NCBI GenBank assembly: GCA_019321725.1
Contig: CM033113.1
Location: 6,014,001 to 6,078,000 of the forward strand
Length of the DNA stretch: 64,000 bases
Direction: 5' to 3'
Origin: Paulownia fortunei
Lineage: Eukaryota > Streptophyta > Magnoliopsida > Lamiales > Paulowniaceae
Part shown: positions 11,116 to 22,713 of the stretch, piece after piece
How positions within the stretch are numbered: position 1 is the first letter of the stretch
How the letters are laid out: each line of letters starts with the position of its first letter
The notes under the pieces: generated by a model
What the model was told of the DNA's origin: nothing
The model's input: the letters and a program-made list of their open reading frames with translations, nothing else
The model's database searches: none
Made by a program: the position numbers and the translations under genes

Positions 11116-12512
11116 GGTGTTATTGTTATTTTCTGCATTTAGATATATTCGATCCTAAAAAATGCCCACACATAAAGGGTATACCTATAAATAAATCAAG
11201 AGAAAATTGATAAGTCAAGTGCAGGAGAACATCTTGTGCAAGTGTATAAAATGTGGAATATTAATTGAATCGTTAGTGGTTACATCCTTGGCAAGTATGA
11301 CATCTAATTAAGTTATGTCTATTTTAAATGATTCTGTGCATATATATTGAGCACGCATAAAATGAGGATTACGTTAACATATACACATCAAGTCCCACAT
11401 GACTGAAAAATATTTCAAGATAACAAGATGAGTACATCTTAGTTCATTTATGAGATACATAATAAAAAAGCAAGCTTTCAATTAATGGATTCAAGTATGG
11501 AAGATGCAAATTGATTTCCAAACCATAGGTTTATGAGAGAGCCATTGTTCAAACCCAATAGTCTAAATATGGCACAACATTCTTACAAGACAAGCCTTGG
11601 AGAAATTGTTAATTACCTCCTTTAATTTCCTTATCATGGAATTGTTGAAAATAGAAAAAAGCACCAACTAAAGATGAAGTTCGAGTTTACAAGTGTAAAT
11701 TGTACACCTCTAGCTTTGTGCAAGGTTTTTATCCAGTGTCTTGCATCCATCCCTCATTTTTTTAAGAATTATTTTATAATGAATCGAATGCAATACACTC
11801 AATTCATTGTTGATTAATGAATTTTTAGAGAGCATCCATCTATACACTCTTATACAATGAATTAATTGTGATACATTCAATTTAATATTAATTATTTAAT
11901 TATAGGATTATTATTTTTCACCAACCTACCCACCTTTATACGATGACATTAGATGAACCAAAAACTTATACATTAAACAAATGTTGCGCCTCATCTCTCA
12001 AAGAATTTCACCTCCAAAGTAACATTATATATAGACGAAGAATGACTTGCCACTTTATTGCTTCGAACTATGTGATAAGTTTTTCAGGAAACTCATAATC
12101 GATTACGATAATATAAATTGGATATGCAATAGTCTAACATTTTTCACTTAGTTGGACTCACTAATTTGTTCACCGATTAATGTGAAAATGTTGGTTCGAC
12201 CTACGACCTTGTCCACAAGACCGGTAATATATGTGTTATACCTAATGTAATGTATATCAGGTGTTTGAATGATTAACAAATATTTTATTTTATAAAAAAA
12301 TAAAATACTTATCTATTATTCATATATTCGATATATTATCCACCAGATGTAGTATATCAAACAGGGCCTCCCATTGGTATACATGTAAAAACAAAACGAT
12401 TGTTACCCATTAATGCAGATTTCCCCAATACAATCAAATCCATATTAATGTTTCAGCTCAATTAAACTGTATTTTTCTTTCTTTAAAAAGGGTCATACAA
12501 TCTCTCTAAAGC

Positions 12513-12538
12513 TGTGTGTGTGTGTGTGTGTGTGTGTG
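12513..12538. repeat. (TG)n microsatellite
   Basis: Thirteen TG units directly upstream of the small membrane ORF at 12571. Read in frame they add a false Cys-Val repeat to that ORF. Confidence 0.95.
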
Positions 12539-12570
12539 CTCTTTTTGCAGAGAAACAAGGACTCGAAAAG

Positions 12571-12750
12571 ATGGCTTGGGACCACAAAGGATGTGCTGTG
12601 ATTTCGATGATTCTACTCTTTGTTTTGGCCATAGCCATTTTTCCTCATTACATGAAGCCTGAGCCTCCTGCTTCATTGGCTCTAGTTTTCTCCATCTTCC
12701 CCATTTCTGTTCTGTTGTACACATTGTTCCTGGTGCTTTTTGTTTGGTAA
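12571..12750 (+). CDS. Candidate 59-residue two-span membrane protein
   Basis: Not recognised as a named family. The frame begins MAWDHKGCAVISM and has two strongly hydrophobic spans, about residues 7-25 (CAVISMILLFVLAIAIF) and 34-58 (SLALVFSIFPISVLLYTLFL), separated by a short polar turn HYMKPEPP. A clean stop follows LFVW. The reading frame is open further upstream only through a (TG)n microsatellite, so the internal ATG at 12571 is the sensible start. Its context, AAAAGATGGCT, is good for a plant start codon. A TTTTTGCAG acceptor-like string ends 21 bp before the ATG, so a 5' leader intron is possible. The biased composition argues that it is a real small protein, but chance cannot be excluded from the sequence alone. 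Confidence 0.5.
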   Translation: MAWDHKGCAVISMILLFVLAIAIFPHYMKPEPPASLALVFSIFPISVLLYTLFLVLFVW

Positions 12751-14479
12751 ACCATATATGTAAACATTTGGTTGCAAATCCTCAAATAATTTCGGGAAGG
12801 CAGTTTCTGTAATTGCCTGATATGGGGGAAGAAAATATTTATGTAGTTTTATTTAGTGGCACCTGGACTGTGATATGGATGCAATCAATTTCTAATATTT
12901 TTATGAGTATCATCAATGTGATTTTATTTTAATCTTCGTTACATGCATTTATATTTCATCGTAGATATCTTGATTAGGATTTGATATGAATTCTTGAATT
13001 CTATGCAAAATTTCAAATTTCCCCTTCCTCAAAGGGGTGCGCAGCAACTACTTGAATGGACTTTTCGCGGGAAATTTGATCGTTTAAATGTATATCTTAT
13101 GTTTATTTTTCTCATACATGCGTGTGACGGAAAATAATTAATAAATTATAAAAAAAAAGAAATAAAATCATATTTCACTACTAATGCAACGTCAGAACAC
13201 AATAATAAAAGGGCAAAGCAATATGCTAATTGCAAATGTAGATGTCCATTACTCGGATTTTTCTATGAGAGTGTCCAAATTTTTGGTGGCACAATTGGTC
13301 AAAAACATCTGGATACTTTTGAGTAGAATTAATTTGCTATGCTTTGATTTATAACTTGTTCTTGTGGTTTGACAAAAGTTGAAAGGAATTAATAGGTATG
13401 TAGTTATTAAAAAATTAAAATTGTAGTGCACAATATATAGTTTAATTTAGTAGCTTAACGGCATTCATTCGATGCATCTGTCAACAGTTTTATCATGTAA
13501 TAATGAAAAGAGCACCAATCAGATGTCAACATAAGTTGAGAAGTTATTTTTTCTTAATCATAGGACAATCATTTCCATCATTCAACTAGTTTAAGGAGAG
13601 ATTTGAATTTCATAAATAGATTTGGAATTATGAATTTTAAATTACTTTAATATTAGGCGATTTGAGATTATCCATAAGAAAATAGCATAAATACTATACT
13701 AATTAAAAGCTCAAACATTAACCCTCCAATCAATAGCATATTCCATAATCTACATCCGTTCACAATTAAATATTACTATAAGAAAAAATAATATTAATTG
13801 ATAATTTCAAAATTGCCATGGATAATATGTATTAAAGTGATCATACTTCTTATTTCACCAAAATATGATTTTAAAATTTTGATATTGATAAGAATTATCT
13901 AAATTGTCATAATTAATAATTAGTGACACATGTATAATAACAACTTGATAACGATACGACTATAATAATAAATTTATTGTCATAGAGTTATCACTGTATA
14001 TCTATTCTAATTGTCAATAGTGATAATTTTATGTACAATTTTTTATCACTAACATATCAATATTATGGAAAAATTCAAATTTTTGTCTCTTAATATATTG
14101 TCACTAAAGAGTATTTAGTTGGTTGTGATCACTCGTAAATGGACTGTTAAATTTTTTATAAATAAAATATAAATAATTTAATTTTTTAAAATATAAATTC
14201 TTATATTAAATTTAAACATCATCAAAAGTACAATTGTATTATTCAAAAGTTTCTGACATCAAAATTATTAAAAAAATAAGCATAACAAATTAATTGCCTA
14301 GCTATATAAATAATTTGAATTCATATAAAATAGTCAAATATACATTCAAATATTACCAAAAAAGAAAAAAAGGACTCGACATATTTCAAACAAAACAGCA
14401 AAGTACTCACAGATGGAAGAGCAAGGGGATATATGTTGTCACCGAAAGAACCAAGAATTTTTCATGTTCCCATGAAACA

Positions 14480-14518
<39 letters not shown>

Positions 14519-14629
14519 GTAATATAGTCAACATCATGACACAATATTTGAGCAGCAGAGGACATTTTCTTTCTGAGGCCACACATAAAAATTGAATTGG
14601 AACTCTAAAAACTGATCATCAAAAGCTAG
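12751..14629. other. AT-rich intergenic region upstream of the L1L-type gene
   Basis: No exon recognised. Contains decayed AT-rich sequence (13660-14290) and a (GT)n microsatellite at 14484-14514. The last several hundred bases are probably distal promoter of the NF-YB gene. Confidence 0.45.
14484..14514. repeat. (TG)n microsatellite
   Basis: Dinucleotide run about 375 bp upstream of the L1L-type gene's TATA box. Confidence 0.95.
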
Positions 14630-14636
14630 CATGCAT
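14630..14636. promoter_or_regulatory. RY element (CATGCAT) in the L1L-type promoter
   Basis: CATGCAT, the core site bound by the B3 factors ABI3, FUS3 and LEC2 in seed promoters, lies about 230 bp upstream of the TATA box. More CATGCA copies occur in intron 1 (15309-15314, 15675-15680, 15709-15715 and 16654-16659). Functional use is inferred from the gene's expected embryo role. Confidence 0.5.
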
Positions 14637-14798
14637 TACTAAGAAAGCCCAATACTTCTCCAATACACACACACACAGAGACAACTAATGGATGTAAATA
14701 AATGTCGTCTGCCGGTCAATGCTCCCCAGTGCTGCCCAACTGTGAAGCCTTATTTCCCACCGGCGAATGTCCTTCTCTCGTTCACAACGCCTCCTTGC

Positions 14799-14804
14799 CA
14801 CGTG
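14799..14804. promoter_or_regulatory. G-box / ABRE core (CACGTG) in the L1L-type promoter
   Basis: CCACGTGC, a perfect G-box with ABRE-like flanks, lies 55 bp upstream of the TATA box. It is a target of bZIP factors (ABI5 or bZIP67 type) in seed genes. With the RY site upstream it forms the classical RY plus G-box pair. Confidence 0.55.
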
Positions 14805-14858
14805 CTCTCTGCTTTTTCCTTTTTTTTCTGATTTTTTTTTTCTTGTTTTGTTTGGCTC

Positions 14859-14865
14859 TATAAAT
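14859..14865 (+). promoter_or_regulatory. TATA box of the L1L-type NF-YB gene
   Basis: TATAAAT, 114-120 bp upstream of the ATG at 14979. It predicts transcription from about 14890 and a leader of about 90 nt rich in A and CT tracts. Confidence 0.6.
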
Positions 14866-14978
14866 GTGGACACTTGCCATTTAATCCTCTCCAACTTAAT
14901 TCGATTTCAAACAAGAAAAAAAACAGAAAAATCCCCCACTCTTTGTGTGTGTGGTGTGTCTGAGTGAGATAGAGGCAG

Positions 14979-17291
14979 ATGGAACTCGGAGGGAATAATG
15001 GAGGCTTCCATGGCTACCGCAGGCTCCCACAAACAAGCTCTGGTAAATCTTGAGTTAGGGTTTTTGCTTCCATTCAAGAAATTTTATTTGTGAATATACC
15101 CTTTTTCTTTCCTTTTGTTCTTCCTTTGTATATCTCCATTTTTGTTTTGTTGCTAACTAGATACCATTTTGTGCTAAAGTTTCACCTTTTGTCATAATTG
15201 TTAGACCATTCTAGCTAGGGATTTCTGTCAATTATTTTCACGAAAAACATTGCATATCTGCTTAAACTAGAGACATCTCATCTCTCTGCACAGTCTCATG
15301 TTCATCTGCATGCAAATGGGCTTTCATGGTTCATCTCTTCCAACCATAATCTTCATTTTACAGACATAAAACTTGCAGCTTTAGTTAATTTCTCAGCACC
15401 ATATAGATTAACATATGAATATATATCTGCTCATAGCCATGAATAAAAATCAGCCCTTTTTTACGGAGCATGTAATTAGGGGATCAATAGTCTTGCCCTT
15501 TTGTACTTAATTTGCCTACCAGTCATCTATCTTAAAGTAACATTGCCCTCTTAGAGCTCTTTTCTTTGTATCCATGGAAATGCACAAATGAGTCCTCCAG
15601 CAGTAGAGTAGTAACTGCAAATTGTTGCTGCGTAGCATTCTGTAAAAAAAGACAAATAAAAAACAAGTGGCGTACATGCAGTATTTGACCCCACAATTAC
15701 ACGTCACTCATGCATTCTCAGACACGGCCACTGCGACTCCCACCCGGCCCACAATGGGCTTATTCTACAGTACTAGTCATTTTCTAACTGAGAAATAAGC
15801 TTCCCCTCCGGGCATCATTCTCTGCTCACAAAGCAATATATTTTTTGAGTATAAAGAGGAGTGACATTTATACTGACCTGGAACATATCTGTCTGAGGCA
15901 TAGCTTTTTTTAACAATATACTTAGATTTCAGATGTCGGGTATCAGATCAGCAAATAGGCTAGTCCTTGATATAATTCATTTGCATTTAGAGACTTCTAT
16001 TTTTCTTGGTGGCCTTTTTTTGTTTTTTTTTTTTTGTGGGTGGGGGGGGGGGGGGGGGTTGGTCTCATTAATATGTAGGATACAATTGTGCTGGTGCTGA
16101 TATTGCTCATTATTGTTGATTCTCATCGTTCTTTTTTTTTTTTTTTTTTTTTTTTTTGGTGGGGGGGTGGTTGTTCAAGATTGTTCGGGCACACGAAACG
16201 CTTTCAGACTGATGACTAAGAAACAAAATTTAATGACGCCAACAAATTTCTGTTGCTTCCGTCTGCTTTTCACCGATTCTTTTGTCGTACTATTTGTTTT
16301 GGACCGTTCACGAGTGAACCTCCAGGCATCTTATGAATTTTGTCTTGTTCAATTTTTAATTAGCTATTTTCGACTTTTTTTTTTTTAATGGGCCCAACGG
16401 AATTAATTGAACTTTTTTAGACAGCCCATAACTTTATCATTTAGCCCATGGGGCACAATCATTAATCAACGTAAGCTGGAGTTAAGAGCAATGATTTTAT
16501 ATATCTACTCTTTTAACTTAGCTCTATTACCCAGAATTTCACTTTAAGAAGTTGTTTCTTTGGTCAATTCATTTCGTACATTAAGACAAGAAGAATTTAA
16601 TAAAGTGCTTTTGCATTTTACCGATCTCACATAAATAACTAAATTTGCAATTTCATGCACAGATATGAAAGCACCAGACATCAGCATGGGGCTGCCGCCT
16701 CCTCAAACAAACCACCACCCCGCCGCCACTGCTGCTGCCGCTGCTGCCAATCCAACCACCGACGACACAGAATGCGTTGTTCGCGAGCAAGACCGATTCA
16801 TGCCAATAGCTAACGTGATCAGAATCATGCGTAAAATCCTGCCCCCGCATGCCAAAATATCAGACGATGCCAAGGAGACAATCCAAGAATGCGTCTCGGA
16901 GTACATCAGCTTCATCACCAGCGAAGCCAATGACCGCTGCCAGCGCGAGCAGAGGAAGACCATCACGGCGGAGGATGTGCTGTGGGCCATGAGCAAGCTC
17001 GGCTTTGATGATTACATCGAGCCACTCACCGTGTACTTGCATCGTTACCGTGAGTTTGATGGTGGCGAGCGCGGCTCCTTGAGGGGGGAGCCTCTGATGA
17101 AGAGGGTGGTTGATCATGGCTCCCTGGGTTATCCAGGATTTCCGCCGGCTGCTTTTCATCACATGGCTCATCACCATGGGTTCTTTGGAGCTGCACCAAT
17201 GAATTTCTTCAAGGATCCAGCGAATGCTGGACCATCACAAGCTGCAGTGGCATGCATTGAGCCATTTCCCCAGTGTAAGGAGCAGTTGTAA
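14979..17291 (+). CDS. NF-YB6: LEC1-type NF-YB transcription factor (L1L / NF-YB6-like)
   Basis: Histone-fold B subunit of the CCAAT-binding NF-Y trimer, LEC1 class, a regulator of embryo maturation. Exons 14979-15042 and 16663-17291 join in phase 1 (SS-D-M), giving 230 residues. The short first exon encodes [18 protein letters not shown], the typical L1L start (GGFHGYRKL in Arabidopsis). After a low-complexity Pro/Ala region, the B domain runs about residues 62-152: [53 protein letters not shown], then [16 protein letters not shown]. Asp89 in ISDDAKE is the LEC1-defining residue (Asp55 of the LEC1 B domain; Lys in other NF-YBs). The C-terminus is His-, Pro- and Phe-rich. The 1.6-kb intron carries long T and G runs and several RY motifs. 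The neighbouring TRM10 gene converges on it, about 590 bp away. Confidence 0.95.
16042..16058. repeat. 17-base G run in NF-YB intron 1
   Basis: Homopolymer G preceded by T-rich sequence, inside the first intron of the L1L-type gene. A potential G-quadruplex and also a place where run length is easily misread. Confidence 0.9.
16132..16157. repeat. 26-base T run in NF-YB intron 1
   Basis: Homopolymer T followed by a short G-rich stretch. With the run 75 bp upstream it forms a polypyrimidine/polypurine island. It yields a false poly-Phe frame. Confidence 0.95.
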
Positions 17292-17882
17292 AGTTGGTCA
17301 AGGAGTGAGGTGGGAAATCATGTAATGAATGAAACTGGGTTTTTAATGTTGCTTTAGGGGTTCGAGTGTAACAGTAAACAAAGATTGTCGAGCTTAACCC
17401 TTATGTTTGCAATTTCAAAATTTCAATTGTCATTCCCTGCAGATTGCGCTCTTTTATTCTACCTTTCTTGGCAACTTAATTAGTACTTTAGCCTCTGTTT
17501 TCTATAGTATTTTAGCTTGCTGATTCCTCATTTCGAGTTAGTCACAACTACAGTATATGCATTACGAATGTGAGGATTTTCCCAGTTTACTGAACATACA
17601 AGTAACAGAGAAGTTGAAAAGATGATAATTCAGTATACAGCCAGCAAGCAAAATTAGACTGACCAAAATTTGAAAGTTGATTACCTTCAAGGTGGAACTC
17701 AAGCTGTCGAAACAGCTCTGCAATGCAAATAAGATGACATTCAGTTCATTAGAATTTTGGACCAAAATTTATAACTCCCATCATGAATCTTCTTTCACTA
17801 CTACGACAACCAAGAAACATTCTCTATGAGACTTTTGGCTTGAGTTTGTCTGTCTCCCAAGAAAAAAGATTTAAGGTTAAAT
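17292..17882. other. Convergent 3' spacer between L1L-type gene and TRM10
   Basis: About 590 bp between the two stop codons, holding the 3' UTRs of both genes. No separate feature is visible. Confidence 0.6.
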
Positions 17883-20800
17883 CTATGTTTCAATGCACTG
17901 CCTTTTTGCCTTTTGATCATCTATTCCTACACTGTCTTCCCCTTCTAGCCTTCCTATCTCTTGACCGTCTTCACCATCTTCGTTATTTGCCTCTTCTTGT
18001 GTTCCAGGCATTTTCTCATCTTCCTCTTCATAAATACCTTTCCTTTCAGCCTCTTCGTCACTGTCCTCTGAGCCAGCTTCACATATTTTCCTTTGAGGAA
18101 TCACCTGAAAAAATGAGTCCTTCCAGTCTTTTGTTTCCAAGAACTTGAGCAGTATCTCTACAACTTGATTCACGGTGAGGACCTGTTCCCAAGTAGGCAA
18201 ATTAAGAGTTACCATAGTGAGAAGAATGATATTGGCATTTGGCTGAGAGAACAATGGCAACAAGAACAAGAATACAAGGAGAGAAAATCAGATGTGTAGC
18301 ATATTACAGGTACAACTCTCAACACATGGCTTTATAGTCCATTAGCAAAGATATTTTATAGAATTCTTCAAATTAATATGCGATTCAAGAACTAGTTCTA
18401 ACTCAAATGAGATTCCATATCCTCACTCCCAACATCATATCCATTACACCATCTCAGCCTCACAATCAGGCCAGAAATAGGCAAGTTGTGAATGGCCTAT
18501 TTATTGTTTCATATCAAGCCTTCAGTTTTTGCATGAAGCTCTTAGCAATACTCTTATTAGAAGTTAAGCCGCCTTTCATTATCTTAAAACTGGGAAAGGG
18601 TGTCAACGGACAAAAGCTCAATAGAAACAGCAAGCTACATCCGCAAATTTGTAGTCCTTCAGTCAAATCAGAAATTTTGTAAAGGCTACCAACGGATGAC
18701 ACCCAATTAAGACTAGTAGGGAGGAAAAACAGACCTGAGAACTAGACATCTTCAGGTAAGTTCCAATTGGAAGTTTGGCAGTTTTAATCCCTTGCTCTTT
18801 TGCTTTCTTCATGGTAATGCCTTTCCAACGGTTCCTATCCACCAAACCACCAATGACGTATATTGCTTTTGGATCAAGTTCATCCAGAACATTTTCAGAA
18901 TCAGCTGTGAGATACACCAAGTTTTCTTTCTGATCTTGAAAAGCTTCTATATAGGATTGATCCTCCTTCTCAATTATCCACTTATCATATCCTGGGATCC
19001 GCAGAAGCTGATTTTGCATTTCTCCCTGGCAGCCTGTTAGCCAAATATGGGCCGGCAAGACACCTCTTCCATTTATCGCATAGCAATACATAATCTGCAA
19101 GTTACATCAACAGTATCTAGCTTAATGCTGGCACTGAAAACCTAATGGCAAATATGTCGTTCCACACAAGCTCAGCTTTATAAAAAGGGAAACTGATGCA
19201 AAAATCCTATACAGTCACCAAATAAACATAAAATCCAATGGTATGAGCTCAACAATACATAGAGTTGAATTAGAGGAACTCCACGAATAACCATGTCTAA
19301 TTTAAAGTTGTTTGTATATAAACATAAACAACAAAATTTGAAAAGGTCTTGGTATTATGGAGGACAAATATGACAATCAGAAGGACGTCAAATAAGGGGA
19401 GAAAACAGCAGCAGCCAGCTCTTCAAGTATATGGGAAGTCAGAACTTTGCAATGGCAACACGATTGAAACATAACATAACAGCAATCCTTATGGACACAT
19501 ACTGAACAAATTGAATTCAACTTACATACTTCCATGTTGTGGGATTTCAAGTAGCAGTAAGACTCGTATTTCAAATATTCAGAAGATCAAAGCAATCAAC
19601 CGTAAAAGCTTCATACAGTAGGAAAGTATTCATGATGCAAGTTAAACAGAAAAGAAATTTACAATTTCTATATCACTTCCAAACAATGTCTTCACTTTTA
19701 TATATTGAAGTGCTTTTGTATTGACCAATAAAATGTCATTGGTGTTTCCAATACATGACCTTTGGTAATGACTCCAGAGTCTATTAACGCACCATAAGAT
19801 TAGCTATTGCAAAATATTAGCTTGTCCATGATTAATCTTATAAGCCTCAAAACTAATAGTCTTTCAGAAAGCTTCAATTTACAAAATTAAAACTGTATGT
19901 CTTAAAAATGCTGCATTTTCATCGACTGTTCTTCTAAAAAGTGCCAGGGAAAAATTTTCATTTAATTATCGCCCACAAATTGTACAAGAACATTTTATTC
20001 TCCAATAACCAGAGCAAAAAATAAACCCTTAATCAGCCAGCAGACCTAAAACCCTATATGGCATACATTCATTTTATCTTTATACCACTACCCCAAAATA
20101 TATATAACAAGAAAATGTAAATGGCACATATTTCATGTTTAATATTCATAATCATTTCATCCGACCAATGTAATAAAATTTTCTCTAATTTACCTACATC
20201 CAGCATATGGAACAATCTCTGCATGCATGTATGCGGTAACTTCTGTTACAGCTTTGGATTAGTTGCACAGTGCCTTGTTAGTCTGGTCGCAAAACACCTG
20301 CACCAGTTACCATGAAGCCTTATAGACCCACAATATTCTCCATTGCCTTTTTACTGTGGTTTCTATTGCTGATAAATTATTACTCTTTGTAGGTGCAATG
20401 GTAAGTCCTTTGTGGCCATACATACAAAATGAGCTCTATTTTCAGCTTAATCAAGCTTAACCCAGGCATACAAAAAAATAACTGCTACACAGTAGAAAGG
20501 CTGGGAATTTATTTGCTATAGTAGGATTTAGAGTAGATAATTTACCTGTAAAATATTTGAGATACCACTAATTTCCAAAAGTTGGATTCAGCAACTGGTC
20601 CGCATCTGGTGGATGGATAGTTAGCTGGATAAAGAGTGGGGCAAAATAGGTGCTATCTTATGCTACTAGACTCCAGTAACTATAGCAAGTTTGTTCAAGG
20701 CTGCAAGCATTGTAGTCAGGCTTGTTTGTTCTTCCTATGTAGATTTGTGAGTAATTTGAAAGTGTTTTGGGCCTTCTGTGTAGAGTAAATGTGAATGTAA

Positions 20801-22239
20801 CCCTTGTGGAGACAAAATCAGGTAAAAACTGTGTGCCCTTAGGGGGTAGGGAGATTTGTGTGGTTAGGATATTTTGGATCAAAGCTGCAATATTTCAGCA
20901 TCTGGGGAATATATGCAATTGAAATTATCTTTGTGAAATACAATGGTGCATGCTGTCAAATTGAAAGGACAATGTAACTCCGCAGTAGAAGTTTTCCGAG
21001 ATTGTTCTTGAGGAAACAGGAAATATCCAAGCTATCATAAGTATCCGTAGGAAGAGAAACTCAAACTTTTATGTCTGATAACTTGTGCCTAAGGAGCTTT
21101 TGTGTCATAAGTTTCCTTTGATTTCCAAAGGCAATATGGCTTGTCAGATAATGCAAAAGATTCGTGCTATCCATAGTAATGGTAGCTGGGTGTGACTGCT
21201 ATCAAACTCGTAAAGAAGACACTGTACTTTGGCCACTTTCAAAGTATGCAAGTTCTATTATTAGCGCTATACATGCTTACATGGTTGAAATTGGCTTGGT
21301 TTAAGCAAAGGATCCCCTACTATTTTTTCATACTTGGCAGAGTTCAACATGGAAGACTAACTTCAAGAATTGGACTTATTGAATGGAGAGTTAGTACTAT
21401 TTAGATTGCAGTTTTATGAGAAAAATCAAGTAGAATCCAAAATTATTCCAGCTTTATGTGCCCCTTTGCTGCTGCAGTATGGCGTTAGATGATATACTGC
21501 AGGCCCGTGGTTCCCACAGAGCTGCTTGGTTTTCGAAGCATGAAATTCCAATGGCCTGTTCATACTTGAGAAAAGGAAAAAATGGCCTAAAAGAACCCAA
21601 ATCAGCAGCCGATGTCGGGCAGGAAGTTTGAAACATCTACTTTGCAATTCATAAACCCAGAGATTAAGAATTCCACTCGACAGTTAGGCGTTAGCCAAGT
21701 AATGCCAACAAAGCAAGTAGAAAATTAAGGACAGTAGCCCATACTCCATAAAACTTCCCCTCAATGAAAAAATGCTCTTTAAATTTAAAAGAATTACAAA
21801 GAAACCAAGAACAGAGAAAATGAAAGAAAAAGAAAGGGACCTGTTGAACGAGACTATGCAGTTCAGTAGAGCTCATGAGATGAGCAAACTCAAGATCAAT
21901 AACAATATTCTGGCCATTGATCTTCGCTTCTTGCAGCCTCTCGAATTTCTTTCCCCTTTCCTCGGACCGCTTTTCCATACGCTCTTTTCTCAGCTCTTTC
22001 CTCTCCTCGATCAGCTTTTCCCTCTCCTCCTCGCCCACGTTCGCCAATTTCTCCTGCCATTCCTTCCGCTTGCGCTCGGCCTCCCTCTTCTTGTGCTCCT
22101 TAATCTGAGCCTTCTTCTCCGCTTTCTTCGCCTCGTACCGCTGCTGCTTGAGCAGCCGCTTTTGGGCGTTTTTGGACATGGGTTGGGTGGCGGCGGGGGT
22201 GTTTTGGTCATTCCGCACGGACTCCATCGCTGTTTCCAT
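17883..22239 (-). CDS. TRM10: tRNA (guanine-9-N1)-methyltransferase, TRM10
   Basis: SPOUT-class enzyme that methylates G9 of tRNAs using S-adenosylmethionine. Three exons, 22239-21841, 19094-18735 and 18182-17883, join in phase 0 throughout, giving 352 residues. Residues 20-110 are a highly charged Lys/Arg/Glu helix, usual for TRM10 N-termini. The catalytic domain spans about 112-315: [57 protein letters not shown] and the knot motif [14 protein letters not shown], with Asp219 as the conserved acidic residue. Then come [18 protein letters not shown] and [11 protein letters not shown]. The tail is acidic with many Glu/Asp. Intron 1 is 2.7 kb and has no readable exon. The frame is open upstream to an ATG at 22422, but the added residues look like translated leader; METAMESV at 22239 is the natural start. 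Confidence 0.95.
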
Positions 22240-22677
22240 TTGCAGAGAATTAATCCAAGTGATGGGTTGTACGATAAGATGAGCTGCTGGAAGAGAGAGT
22301 TTCGCCCGACGCTGCAACGAGAAACGGCGCCGTAATAAGCTTTTCCAGTTTTCGCAGAGAGCCACTCGAAAGGACGACACGGAAGTGCGGCACCAGCCAA
22401 TCATACGACGTCGGGTTTGCAATAGTCGGCCTTTTTTATTTTTATTTTTATTTTTTTCAATTTTTGGATCAATAATCTAATATAACTGTTGTTGAGAAAC
22501 AAAACATATAATATAAGAAAAAAATTGAGCATAATATTATCGTTTGATTTCAGTGGGTGGAGAAATTAAATTATCATTTTAGCCCCAAAATATGTACTTA
22601 ATATTGATTTGTCCCCGCAACTTTTAATGATAGCCATGATTTTAAATTCGACCACGGACCGAGTTGGAACCGAACTC

Positions 22678-22713
22678 GACACGTAATCAGTCCATGACAC
22701 GTAATCAGTCCAT
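22678..22713. repeat. 18-bp perfect tandem duplication
   Basis: GACACGTAATCAGTCCAT occurs twice back to back (22678-22695, 22696-22713) inside the suspected degraded element. Confidence 0.9.

Larger units (their letters stand above)
9875..12570. other. AT-rich intergenic region holding a MITE
   Basis: About 2.7 kb between EPFL copy B and the small membrane ORF. Only the hAT-type MITE at 10662-11115 is recognisable. No other exon or RNA gene could be supported. Confidence 0.5.

Noticed and set aside
12514..12570. Cys-Val repeat extension of the small membrane ORF
   Set aside because: Produced by translating a (TG)n microsatellite.
16113..16388. 91-residue frame with poly-Phe start
   Set aside because: Produced by a T26 run in an intron of the NF-YB gene; no protein-like remainder.
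16703..17177. Minus-strand frames of 97 and 105 residues over the NF-YB exon
   Set aside because: Antisense shadows of a strongly conserved histone-fold domain.
20658..20882. 74-residue minus-strand frame inside TRM10 intron 1
   Set aside because: Briefly looked like a retroelement fragment, but no domain motif is present and no splice joins it to TRM10 exons.
21772..22335. 187-residue plus-strand frame opposite TRM10 exon 1
   Set aside because: Leu/Phe-rich antisense shadow of the Lys/Glu-rich coding strand.
22240..22422. 61-residue N-terminal extension of TRM10
   Set aside because: Basic, low-information residues without family similarity; METAMESV at 22239 is followed directly by the conserved charged helix, so the upstream part reads as leader.
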